From Elysia marginata (taxonomy: Eukaryota > Mollusca > Gastropoda > Plakobranchidae), in the NCBI GenBank assembly GCA_019649035.1, contig BMAT01008843.1, positions 6,676-27,118 of the forward strand: a stretch of 20,443 nt of DNA, given 5' to 3'. The notes beneath the pieces were generated by a model, which worked only from the letters and a program-made list of their open reading frames with translations, made no database searches and was not told the origin of the DNA. The position numbers and the translations under genes are program-made. This document shows, piece after piece, positions 1-8,530 of this stretch. The first letter of the stretch is position 1, and every line of letters starts with the position of its first letter.

Positions 1-43
1 AATTACAACAGGGCATGGTCGGGAATCGAACCCGCGACCCCCA
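1..43 (-). mobile_element. Clipped tRNA-derived SINE fragment at the window edge
   Basis: Read on the minus strand, this is the 3' half of a tRNA-like SINE head. It contains a perfect B box (GGTTCGATTCC) followed by the same junction sequence as the SINE at about 1,690. The two copies are nearly identical over roughly 40 bases, from the T-arm to the TTGTAATT that leads into the SINE body. The A-box side is missing: sequence right of about 43 is simple TA-rich DNA, so this copy is 5'-truncated or interrupted. The body continues off the left edge, so its full extent cannot be judged. Confidence 0.8.
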
Positions 44-357
44 TAATTATAATTATACAGAAATACATCCTTTCATCAAGCCATTAGGTCTTTTTTTTTT
101 TTTGCGAATGGGTTTTCTTAGACTATCCAAGGTCTCACAGAAGGTGGCAGGATGGACGCTTATTCATTTATATAATCTAGATTTAAAGCTATATTTTAAA
201 AATATAAAGGATAATAATAAAAAGAAATACACTTGAAGCTAAGAGGTTATTCTAATTGAATCTTTTGATTAAATGAAGGACACATCAGGATGGGTTTTTT
301 CGTTGTGCGGGACGTGTTAAAAGGAGTGCATGCATTTCTTGTTCGCTGTGACAACAG
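44..357. other. AT-rich unannotated stretch
   Basis: Simple TA-rich sequence with a T11 run near 90 and A-rich patches near 200. I see no gene, structured RNA or repeat family here. Confidence 0.5.
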
Positions 358-428
358 AAAGAAAATGCTATACAGATAGAAAGAGAAAGAAAGAGACAGA
401 TACAGAGAGAGAAAGAGAGAGAAAGAGA
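358..428. repeat. Imperfect GA/GAAA microsatellite
   Basis: A purine-only tract of GAAA, GACA and GAGA units, imperfect throughout. Its flanks do not resemble those of the GA tracts at 4,517 and 13,223, so I treat it as an independent microsatellite. Confidence 0.8.
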
Positions 429-1478
429 ACAATTTAACATTTTATTTCTTTATTACATGTATTGGTAACCTATAATAGTGTACTCTATAATAAAATTCAT
501 AATGTTTGAATCTGCCAGCCTGACTGAGCATTGCTTATTTTCAATATATATATTAATGTAACATTATATTGACTGAATAAACATGATTTGAATTGAATTT
601 AATTCCCCGGTGCATCCAAAACCTTTGAGGAATTTCTCTCAAGATGCTAGTAACCTTGTGGTATAGAATATGTAAAGAAGACATCTAAATTTGTAATCAA
701 ATTAGATCGTGCGTTCATAAGTTAAGCACAGCTGCCCCTATCTTAACGAAATGCGAGGCAGGTGTTTCCAACGTTCTATCTAATTCCGTTTAGGCGAGAA
801 GACATGGCATACGAAAGCTCTGGTATAGTGGTAGGCGATACTAAAAATTCATTATCTACTCTCATAACATCAGAAAACGCTATAAGTCAGAAATGAAGGA
901 CGATGAATCAACCCAAGAGACCATTTTGAGGCAATTGTAAAATTTCAGCTCCGCGTCACAAAGTCCTCATAAAAACATTTTAACATGCTATGTAATGATA
1001 ATAATTATGGTCATACACACAAAGCTTTCCAAAATCTGAAGAGCATCCCAAAACGGTTGCTAGGACCAGCTGTCCGCTGATGTTAGGTCAATACCCATAC
1101 CGCTGTAAAAAAAGAAACAAAAAATAAATCAAATGAAGTATAAGAAAATATTCACAGTCTTTTTCTTGTTGAAATCTGAAGCATAAAAATTTAGGGTGTG
1201 TTCATTGGCAGTACATTACAGCGTGACCCAAAAATAAAAAGGTCAGTGGCATTTTGAAGTAGGCTTACTTTACATCTACTACATCCACCACAAACAAAAT
1301 TTCGAGGATCATTTGAGTGTATTAGATATAACTACAAGTATATATACATAGCAATTGAAGTCTACTGGCGGATTCTCTCCTCAAATACTCTCCATCTTTA
1401 TTTTGCAGAAGACACAAAAATTAATCGCGAGCGTTGTGCGTCATATGCTAAGCATAGAACTTTCGCAGGATTTTAAAC
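429..1478. other. Unannotated AT-rich stretch, possible LINE tail near 575-600
   Basis: There is no supportable gene. At about 566-600 the sequence AATAAACATG followed by imperfect GAATT units resembles 3' tails of animal non-LTR retrotransposons. A 15-base word from it (TGATTTGAATTGAAT) recurs at about 3,507. No reverse-transcriptase ORF is nearby, so at most this is a dead 3' remnant. Confidence 0.3.
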
Positions 1479-1677
1479 TTACGAAAAAACAAAACAAAAC
1501 ACCCAACATTCAAAGCAAGTGATCCCAGTCCGACTTAAAATATATGTCACAATAAGAGCAATCGGTATTCTGAACTCTGAAGTAGAATATTTCAAAACAA
1601 CTCTTAGAATCCGGCAAACACTGTAAACGAATATACACGGTGCTTGAATTTTTATTGATTCTTACTCCGCATGAAGG
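1479..1677 (+). repeat. Diverged duplicated segment, copy A
   Basis: This segment resembles 2,057-2,130 (first about 80 bases) and then 2,618-2,727 (last about 110 bases). The best-conserved part is 1,619-1,677 against about 2,666-2,727, where most bases match by eye, including CACTGTAAACGAAT, ACACGGTGCTT and TTTATTGATTCTTA. Copy B carries about 490 extra bases between the two matching blocks. This is either an old local duplication or two copies of an interspersed repeat. The similarity ends just before the SINE at about 1,690. Confidence 0.6.
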
Positions 1678-1689
1678 ATACAAACAGCG

Positions 1690-1990
1690 GCGGTCGGCAG
1701 CGTGGCAGAGTGGTTCGCGCGTCGGACTCGAGATCTGGGGGTCGCGGGTTCGATTCCCGACCATGCCATGTTGTAATTGCCTTGGGAAAAGCAATTAACC
1801 CTTTTTTCCCCAGTCCACCCACCTGTAAAATGGATACCCATCTACAGGCAATTCTTGAATTTGTGATGTGCGCCTGCAACACAACACCCTGCATATGGGT
1901 TAAAAGTGGCCTTCAAATGTACTGATCTGCTGAAGCATTAGTGGCGCTGCTCTGTGGCGACACAGTTACGCTGGGTAACGAAGTCAAATT
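1690..1990 (+). mobile_element. tRNA-derived SINE with a conserved central domain
   Basis: The pol III promoter is visible: A box TGGCAGAGTGG at 1,703-1,713 and B box GGTTCGATTCC at 1,747-1,757. The tRNA-like part ends near 1,768. At 1,781-1,845 follows a domain of the form CTTGGGAAAAGC...TTAACCC...CCACC...TGTAAAATGGATACCC. The SINE at about 5,634 carries the same domain behind a different tRNA-like head. It resembles the deeply conserved invertebrate SINE domain I know as Nin-DC, but that name comes from memory. The 3' limit is uncertain, and I found no clear target-site duplication. A second, clipped copy of the family lies at 1-43. The open frames on both strands here are shadows of the SINE. 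Confidence 0.85.
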
Positions 1991-2058
1991 TCGAGAAAGG
2001 GATTAATGTAGTTTTTTTTTAAATAAAACAAAAAGCAAATAAATAAAAAAAGCAAACA
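1991..2058. repeat. A-rich low-complexity stretch
   Basis: T9 followed by A-rich sequence with repeated AAATAAA and AAAGCAAA motifs. It may be the decayed tail of the preceding SINE or of the local duplication. Confidence 0.4.
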
Positions 2059-2727
2059 TACGAAAAAATATAACGCCAGACATTTAAAGCAAATGTTCCT
2101 AGTTCTCAATAAGAAATAAGTCACAATACCAACAAGCATCATTCATCAAGATGAAATTTAATCAAACAATCAACAGAGCTAACGAAATGATGAAAAACAG
2201 GCAAGAGCCTTTCTGTGATTTTGAAATTCTTTATACTATATACTGCCACAAAAAACCGTATCAAATCGAAAAGACGCCAAGCACCATCTATTTAGTCAGA
2301 TTAGGTACTCAGACAGATCAGGAAGACCAATTCTTTTTAGGTGCAAACACGAGCGCTATAGGAAATCCTTCCTGCCCTAAGCTGTAAAATTTTTGCCTTG
2401 ATGTGAAATGCCTTTCTATGTCTACTTGGGTATCTATGGTCTATGTTCTTTGTATGTCTATAAATGTTGAAATTGGTCGGTAGCTAGTGTAAGTGACATT
2501 GTGAAATTAAGTGATGCTTGTTTACCTGCGAACGGGCCTATATCTCTTCTGTACTTCATGCTGTAAATCCAAAACAATGAGCCTTATGAGGACAACAATA
2601 TTATTTGAACTTAAACGATATTATTTCAACACAACCCTTGCCATCTGTAGTATCATCTCCAAAAGCACTGTAAACGAATTAACACGGTGCTTCAAAATTT
2701 TTTTATTGATTCTTATTCCATGTGAAG
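2057..2727 (+). repeat. Diverged duplicated segment, copy B, with about 490 extra bases
   Basis: The outer blocks 2,057-2,130 and 2,618-2,727 correspond to copy A at 1,479-1,677. The intervening bases at about 2,131-2,617 have no match in copy A and hold no recognisable gene. A 78-codon ATG frame at 2,151-2,387 exists but has no family signature. I saw no terminal repeats on the extra segment, so whether it is an insertion in B or a deletion in A is open. Confidence 0.5.
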
Positions 2728-3085
2728 ATGACAGTCTTGCTCAATATTAACGTTTGTTCCAAATCATTATCATCTTCTTTATCAAAGCAACCGCCAAGGT
2801 CATATAAAGACCTAATAATATAAGTGAAGCCATGAAATCTCATTCAGTGAAAAAAAACAAAGTGAAAAAATGGCCAATATTATTTTTTATTATGTTGATA
2901 GGACGGTGGATAGGATGGTCAGAATAATTGTCTTGCAACCAGTCAAAATAAGTCTGAAGTCGACATTGGAAAGTAGTCAGAATTTCGTATCACAGAGAAG
3001 TAGCTGTTTTCTCTACTTTCAAATGACTTTCAAAGGCCCCCCCCCCCCCAGAAAAGCTGTCTGAAATTATAAGAAAGTCAAATTT
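2728..3085. other. AT-rich stretch with a poly(C) run
   Basis: There is no gene. A 13-base poly(C) run sits at 3,037-3,049 and is a likely length-polymorphic or assembly-sensitive site. Confidence 0.5.
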
Positions 3086-3171
3086 TTTTCAAGTAAAGTA
3101 TATATTTTAGCTTTGAAAATAGAGACGAAAAATATATACCCTAGAGCTAAAATATATACCTTACTTGAAAA
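3086..3171. repeat. Inverted repeat, 27-bp arms with one mismatch
   Basis: The left arm 3,086-3,112 and right arm 3,145-3,171 are reverse complements except for one position, around a 32-base loop. The right-arm word AAAATATATACC also occurs in the loop as a direct repeat (about 3,129-3,140). This could be a foldback element, a MITE remnant or a product of template switching. Transcribed, it would form a strong hairpin. I found no clear target-site duplication. Confidence 0.8.
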
Positions 3172-4516
3172 TATTGCTTATCTACACGGCTCTACTGCGA
3201 CTCCCATTCAATTTTTCTGAAGATATAGCCGTTTAAAGTTGGCAGGGTTAGCATTTTCGAAAGAGGGAGAAAATTATGCTTAAAATTTAGACAACTATAA
3301 AGGTGTAAAGGCATTAGCAACCATACCCATTAAAATCAAACACATAAAACGTAAAATTTCAACATTAATCAAGTATGAAAAAAACTCTTCAAAAATGATT
3401 TGAGTGTCAATACCTAAAATTAAAACAATATTACCACTAAACGTAAAAAGCCTATATCTAAAAAAACTACCCCAAAAAAACCCCTAGGCTTTTCGACTTC
3501 AGACTGATTTGAATTGAATGCTTGGAAAAAAGGTAGGTCGAAAATGCCGGATAGGGTACGACCTGATCTTAGTTTCGGCCGTTTCTTTTTAAAAGTGAAG
3601 ATTTAACCTTGTCAAAAAACACTTAATTTTTAACGTCAACTCTTCAATTGACGAATTTTATTTCTCTCATGCTTCTTTACGCCCACTTTGAGAGTTTTTG
3701 AGAAAGTAACCGTTTTCTTTTCGCATTGTTACTCTTTTTCAACCCCTATCAAAGTATAGGGAAATCAATGGCTCGTGGATAATCATAAAGCTTATTTTTC
3801 GGAGACGGAAGAATTTCGCCACAAAGTTCTATTTTAGTGGATTTTGGAGATGCTCTTCAATCATAAGAAGTTTCAATGGCTTTATTATATATTCTACTTG
3901 GTTTAATATTAGTATCTAAAAACGTTTAGTGGTTAAAATAGGGTATTGGTGGTCTTTACATAGAACCACCAATGAAAATCTCAAACGGCAGTTTTAGGCT
4001 CTGCTTAAAGAAATCCCTGGGCAATGTTTTTTTTAAATATTTTATACAAGCAAAAAGTGAAAAAAAAAGTTATACTTGGACGCTTCGACATTCTTTGTAC
4101 TAAACGAACCTTTAAAAAGTATAGCGTGGGGGATAGGATATATATCGAGAGGATACCATTTCCGCTCAAAATCGGCTCAAAAGATACACTCTGCTCTGTG
4201 GTTTAATGGACTAATTTCCGGCGTTTCACGGTACTGTCTCTAATATCATCAACCCTTTCTCTACTACTCATGACGAATTTAAGCTACTGACTTCATTTGA
4301 AATTTATTGGCTACGAAGTAGGGTTTATACTTCCACAAGCCTGTAGGCCATGGAAAAAAAAACGAACTCATCGGTCGCTATTTATATTTTTGTTATTTGA
4401 TAAAAAAAGAGCTTTACCTGTTGAAATTTGTCTCGTTTTTTAAACCATGTGTAGGCGTTAAGCTGGTGAGCAAGGACTAAAGATTGACGGTCCTGACTCC
4501 TAAACACTTCGTATTC
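3172..4516. other. Unannotated AT-rich stretch
   Basis: There is no convincing gene or tRNA-like element. Weak inverted similarity exists between about 3,303-3,450 and 3,905-3,960, for example ACCACTAAACGT at about 3,431 against ACGTTTAGTGGT at about 3,923. This might be the remains of a larger foldback element. A 20-base word near 3,490-3,509 recurs at 12,323-12,342 with one mismatch. The 60-codon frame at 4,024 is low-complexity and not believable as a gene. Confidence 0.4.
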
Positions 4517-4706
4517 TGGCATAAAGAGCGAGAGATAGGAGGAAAAAGAGAGCCAGAGTGAAAGAAATGGATAGGTAAAAAGGGATAGAGGAAGAAGCGC
4601 AACCGAAATTAATAAAGGCTACTTAACAACCTAATTATTAGAGAGACAGGGAGCGAGAGAAAGAAAGCGATAGAGAAAAAAGGGATGGCTTGAGAAAGAG
4701 AGAGAT

Positions 4707-4739
<33 letters not shown>

Positions 4740-4936
4740 AGGCAGGGGGGGCAAAGGGGTGAACGTTCAAACTAGACTTGAGAGCAAGATTGATTGCTTG
4801 ACAGATACTGTAAGAATTTTTAGTATGTCTGCTGCTGTAAGACAATAGTTCCCCCGTGATATCCAGTTTATTGAGGGTATAGAGCATGGCTGCGAGGTTT
4901 AGGACGTATAGGGATGGGGGCAGGACTCTGTAAAGC
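4517..4936 (-). mobile_element. GA/CT-tailed interspersed repeat, copy 1
   Basis: This consists of a purine-rich tract (4,517-4,740; pure GA at about 4,713-4,739) followed by a unique body at about 4,750-4,936. The body aligns along its whole length with 13,431-13,616, where it is again joined to a GA tract on the same side. Shared words include CTAGACTTGAG, ACTGTAAG, GGGTATA and AGGGAT. Two copies with the same body-microsatellite junction suggest a repeat family ending in (CT)n when read on the minus strand, although the true orientation is inferred. The next SINE was inserted only about 8 bp from its edge. The 109-codon minus-strand frame is the translated repeat. Confidence 0.6.
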
Positions 4937-4943
4937 ATCGTAA

Positions 4944-5266
4944 TCGTGTAGCATGGTTCGGTTGCTCGAATTTTAACGTCCCAGACAACTTCGAGGTTAT
5001 ATCAGAGACGGCGCTTGGGACAATTGAAAGCGTGCTGCCACACAGTGATGTGAGGAGCGCTTGCATATACCACACACAGTAACACTATCCTGACACCGGA
5101 CCGACCAGACTTAGCACTAAATACATAATGCCAGAAGCTAAGAGGATCAGCTGCTAGTACCAATTTTAAAGTCCTTGGTTTGACTCGGCCGGGGATCGAA
5201 CCACGCACCTCTCTATCTCTGAGCGAGTATCTTACCGGTAGGCCACAGAGCCGGTCGTGTAGCATG
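4944..5266 (-). mobile_element. Complete tRNA-derived SINE with 12-bp target-site duplication
   Basis: The perfect direct repeat TCGTGTAGCATG occurs at 4,944-4,955 and 5,255-5,266 and brackets a 299-bp element (4,956-5,254). On the minus strand it starts with a tRNA-like head: A-box region at about 5,229-5,246 (TGTGGCCTACCGGTAAGA) and B box GGTTCGATCC at 5,193-5,202. A body follows, ending in ...TTAAAATTC and a short AACC-like tail. A second copy lies at 11,792-12,103 in the same orientation. Module 5,019-5,098 is shared with the otherwise different SINE at 8,114. The perfect duplication suggests relatively recent insertion. The 123-codon minus-strand frame here is translated SINE, not a gene. 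Confidence 0.93.
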
Positions 5267-5633
5267 AACAAAAAAGCGCATAGGAAGGAAAAAAGGTTGA
5301 TATTGATGTCTGAAGCTTCTAGAAATGCCTCATTCAAAAGTTGAAATTTGTTTCTTTTTTTTTTTAAAGACAATTCATTAAAACAAGAACAAAAAAAGAC
5401 TCCATTGCCAACTTATCTAACAGTTTGAGCTGGTAGAAAGACGTCACTCTTTAGATGTGGTAACTAAAATAATGGAATTGATGTTGCGACATAAACGAAT
5501 CATAATTATATGATTAGGGCACACAAGGATCAACAGAAAATGTAGGAACTAACAGATCGTGTGAAGGACTGAAGATCAGTCACCAACTTAGGGTTAAAAG
5601 TCTTATATTTTAGATCTTAAATTAATGATGTGG
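5267..5633. other. Unannotated AT-rich stretch
   Basis: I see no gene, tRNA-like element or repeat family here, only a T10 run near 5,356. Confidence 0.5.
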
Positions 5634-5860
5634 CGTCGTGGTCTAGTGGTAGACGCTCGTTTCCGGATCGAGAGGTCCGGGGTTCGAGTCCTGCTTATGG
5701 CAAGTTCGACGATTAGTTCTTGAAAAAGGCTATTTACATTATCTCGCCTCACTCATGCGTTAAAAGAGTACCCGACTAAAGGCAGTGAAAGGTCTTGTAA
5801 GAATGCTAGAGTGATGCGTTTTATTTGCTGCTCCTCTGTGAGTTCAGAAAGTAATTTGGT
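5634..5860 (+). mobile_element. tRNA-derived SINE, second type, with the same central domain
   Basis: The head has A box TGGTCTAGTGG (5,639-5,649), a D-arm-like hairpin GTCT...AGAC and B box GGTTCGAGTCC (5,681-5,691). The acceptor arms do not pair and the anticodon loop would be too large, so this is a tRNA relic rather than a tRNA gene. Behind it, 5,718-5,777 carries the domain also seen at 1,781-1,845 (TTGAAAAAGGC, CCTCACTCA, GTTAAAAGAGTACCCGACT). The head differs from that of the 1,690 SINE, so the two elements share a module but not a promoter source. The 3' end is uncertain. Confidence 0.8.
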
Positions 5861-7221
5861 TGGTAATGGCCCGTCGGGGAAGCCAGGTTAAGCGCTTTGA
5901 ACATGTTGGTGGATTTTTCGCTAATAAAAACGCTCTCTTTACTTTACTTTGAATTTGGAACTTTTTTCCTTCCTTAGTACCTTCTTTCACATGACTGACC
6001 CTCAAACGAGGCTGTTTCTGCTCCATGCTAAAAATTTTAATGAAACATGACTGAAATCGTGTGCCAATGAACGCATTTAGGCCCATATCGCCAAAGCATT
6101 TAATGTTTCAGCCTGTTAAGAATATTTTTCGTAACTAATTTATCTTGAAAATTACTTTGTAACACTGTTTATCTCGGAACAATATCGAGCTCACAAATTA
6201 ATCGAATACCTTGGCGATTTTTTAAATGGATTTTATTTTCAGCTCTCAAATTAATGTTAGGTAGTCTACGCAAGTGATAGAACTGCTTAAAATGTGCAGT
6301 ATTATCTTACAAAACAAAATAAATTGTTCTTGTGTCGACACAACAGATCAATAATTACTAGAGTCATTTTTACGAATAATCCTGTGCAACAAGTTCTTAA
6401 TAAGAATTTGTACTTCTAAAGTACAGTAAATAACCAAAAATGGCTATGGTCAAATATATTGATTAATTATTGTACACAAACTTAGACCACCAGTGAGGCA
6501 ACTCGTTACCCTGATATTCTCTACCCACGCCTTCTCATTAAAACAAATACGTTGAAAACGCCCATTCATTTTCTTTTCTTGAAATAGACACTGGTTTCTT
6601 CTCGCGTCGAAAGTTGGCATTTCAAGCCTCGAAGACTAAGTTCATGAGACGGAAAATAGAATAATACGTACGCGTCTTGTCCGAAACAGACCGCTTCTTA
6701 AGCAGATGCAGTTTCCAGACTAATTATTTTACAACTAAATACTAATCACAGAAAGAGCTATTAATATAAAGTAATCGAGCAAACCAACACTAATATATCA
6801 TAATTATATATAGGTAGGTATTCAAAGAAGTATGAAAGTAATACAATTTGGTTGTAATAAAGATTAAAACGTGTTGCGCGGAAAAGTGAACTGTAATCGA
6901 TGCAATGTTATTTTTTTTATTTATTAGCGACTACATTTGACTGAGGGAAAATACCTTAAGATGCAACATTTCTATGACTTAAACATCCCATACAAAATAC
7001 ATTAGACACTGATAATCCAGACGGGCTTTGCAAAACAGATTCGATAAGAGATTAGGAAGACATTGAAAATTTTTTTATCTTTTTGTCGTGCTGCTTGACT
7101 AAATAGAGAGCAAAAAAAGTATGCTTTAACCAGAATTTCCATCTGAAAGTTGCCTAAAATTTTACAAAAAATTTTTGCGACAGAACAATAATTCTGTATG
7201 TCTTAGATTGATTGATCTTTT
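5861..7221. other. Unannotated AT-rich stretch
   Basis: About 1.36 kb without a believable gene, tRNA-like promoter or recognisable repeat. The short frame at 5,844-6,086 on the minus strand has no family signature. Confidence 0.5.
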
Positions 7222-7407
7222 TTCTGGCCTAAGTCCACATCATAGCTTGGGAAACGCAATCTCTTCCCTATTCTTTCATGTAGATAGCGCTTTTCTTTGT
7301 GTCGCACGAAAGAAAAAAAAACCACAGCAGCTTAAATAAAGCTCTATTAAAAGCACTTTTGATGCACGATTTCGCACCAGTGGGTAAATTTATGTCAAAA
7401 CTATTCC
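7222..7407 (+). repeat. Three-copy interspersed repeat, copy 1
   Basis: This aligns with 15,024-15,204 and with 8,097-8,113 plus 8,385-8,530. Landmarks in order are TTCTGGCCTAAGTCC, CTTGGGAAACGCAATCTC, CAGCAGCTTAAATAAAGC and CCAGTGGGTAAATTTATGTC. Sequence divergence is considerable, with many small indels. I see no pol III promoter or coding capacity, so the class is unknown. The minus-strand frames over 7,268-7,646 have no coding features. Confidence 0.65.
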
Positions 7408-8096
7408 TAGGGTACTTTCTAGTCTTGCGGGTTAAAGAGTTAGGGGAAAAACATAACAAAACAAACTAGTTTAATTTTAGACACATGAATCAATGCAACA
7501 GCTGCTCTTACTTTTCCTGGGGCGTGGGAAATGTGCGTGACTAGATTTACTTTGCAACAAACCAAAAAACAGTCAGGGGCCTGGTTGTTGACATATCTCG
7601 AACATCCCTCTGCTTCCGTCTCTGCCAGGGAAGTACGGGACGTCACCGTATAACATTTAACGTTACCACCTGAAGGGTTGTCTTTCTCTCAGGTTCCAAT
7701 TAATTGCAGTCAGTAGACAAAGAGTTATCAGCAACAAAAATAAGAATCCTTGCTGTTTTCTTGTTTCTTAAATGCTGCTATTACATGCAGGACGTTGTCA
7801 GAACATGCTTGAAAGCGTTGTCTCGCTCTTTCTTTTTATTTTCTAACCCTGGAGTTAAAAAGCGTTAACAAAACATACCGGAAAGGTGTCTCGCTTACAC
7901 ATTATGATCGGCCAAGGATAGTTACAGTATCAAAACGCACTTTAGTCTTAGTTTTTTGTTTCACTAATACTGTAGATACACGAAGATTGGGTATTGAGAG
8001 TAGAGCAAAAACTATGGTTCCTGCACGGAACACTTGGCTTCAACGGGGAAGCTTTCCATAAGGAACGATAATTTGCGCTTTTATCTCATACCCAAT
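7408..8096. other. Unannotated stretch
   Basis: There is no gene or recognised repeat. Short minus-strand frames occur but show no protein-like signature. Confidence 0.45.
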
Positions 8097-8530
8097 GGTT
8101 CTGGTCTAACTCGGGGCCTAGATAGCTCAGTTGGTAGTGGCTTCGTTCCGTGGCCAAGAGGTCGCGGGTTCGAAACACAGCTGAGCACAGTCCGGGCCCC
8201 TACTGGTTGGGTCGGTGTCAGTATAATGTGACCGGCTGCGGCTAAGTTATGGTATCCCCGATAGTCTCTGGGTGGCAGCCTGTAAATTGTCATTGGGAAC
8301 CAAGCCCTGAGAGCACCTTTGAAGTGGAATTGGGCTTGTAAAAATACCCTTCAATCAATCAATCAATCAATCTGCTCTAACTCGACTTTACAACTTGGGA
8401 AATAGCAATGTCTTCCGCTTTCTATCTTGCAGATTGCGCATCTCTTTGAATGGTTCGTTCGATAGGAAAAAATATTACTCAGCTGAAAAAGAAAACGCTC
8501 TTATACCACGTTATTATCTTTAACTTTACC
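8097..8530 (+). repeat. Three-copy interspersed repeat, copy 2, split by a SINE
   Basis: The left part 8,097-8,113 (GGTTCTGGTCTAACTCG) and right part from 8,385 (ACTTTACAACTTGGGAAAT) together align with the unbroken copy at 15,024-15,060. The remainder (AGATTGCGCATCTCTTT, GATAGGAAAAAATA, CAGCTGAAA) matches 15,089-15,140 closely. The SINE at 8,114-8,370 therefore inserted into an older repeat. The 3' limit is approximate, since similarity fades after about 8,510. Confidence 0.75.
8100..8384 (+). mobile_element. Complete tRNA-derived SINE with (CAAT)n tail and 14-bp target-site duplication
   Basis: The element is 8,114-8,370. Flanks 8,100-8,113 (TCTGGTCTAACTCG) and 8,371-8,384 (TCTGCTCTAACTCG) differ at one base. 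The head has A box TAGCTCAGTTGG (8,123-8,134) and a decayed B box GGTTCGAAACAC (8,167-8,178). The body includes module 8,213-8,291, shared with the 4,956/11,792 family, and the element ends in about five CAAT units (8,352-8,370). The tail form differs from that of the other SINEs. Frames on both strands here are translated SINE. Confidence 0.93.

Noticed and set aside
815-838. A-box-like TGGTATAGTGGTAGGCG
   Set aside because: No B box within the expected 30-60 bases downstream, so not a pol III promoter.
1510-1925. Three overlapping frames with peptides such as GGRGFDSRP
   Set aside because: This peptide type is a well-known artefact of translating tRNA-derived SINE heads.
2151-2387. 78-codon ATG frame that looks mildly protein-like
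   Set aside because: No recognisable domain and no upstream or downstream gene signals; too short to accept in AT-rich DNA without other evidence.
5002-5373. 123-codon minus-strand frame
   Set aside because: It lies within the SINE at 4,956-5,254 and its flanks; the apparent protein is a translated tRNA-like element.
5634-5702. Possible genuine tRNA gene
   Set aside because: The D-arm pairs, but the acceptor arms do not and the anticodon loop is oversized; a SINE central domain follows directly.
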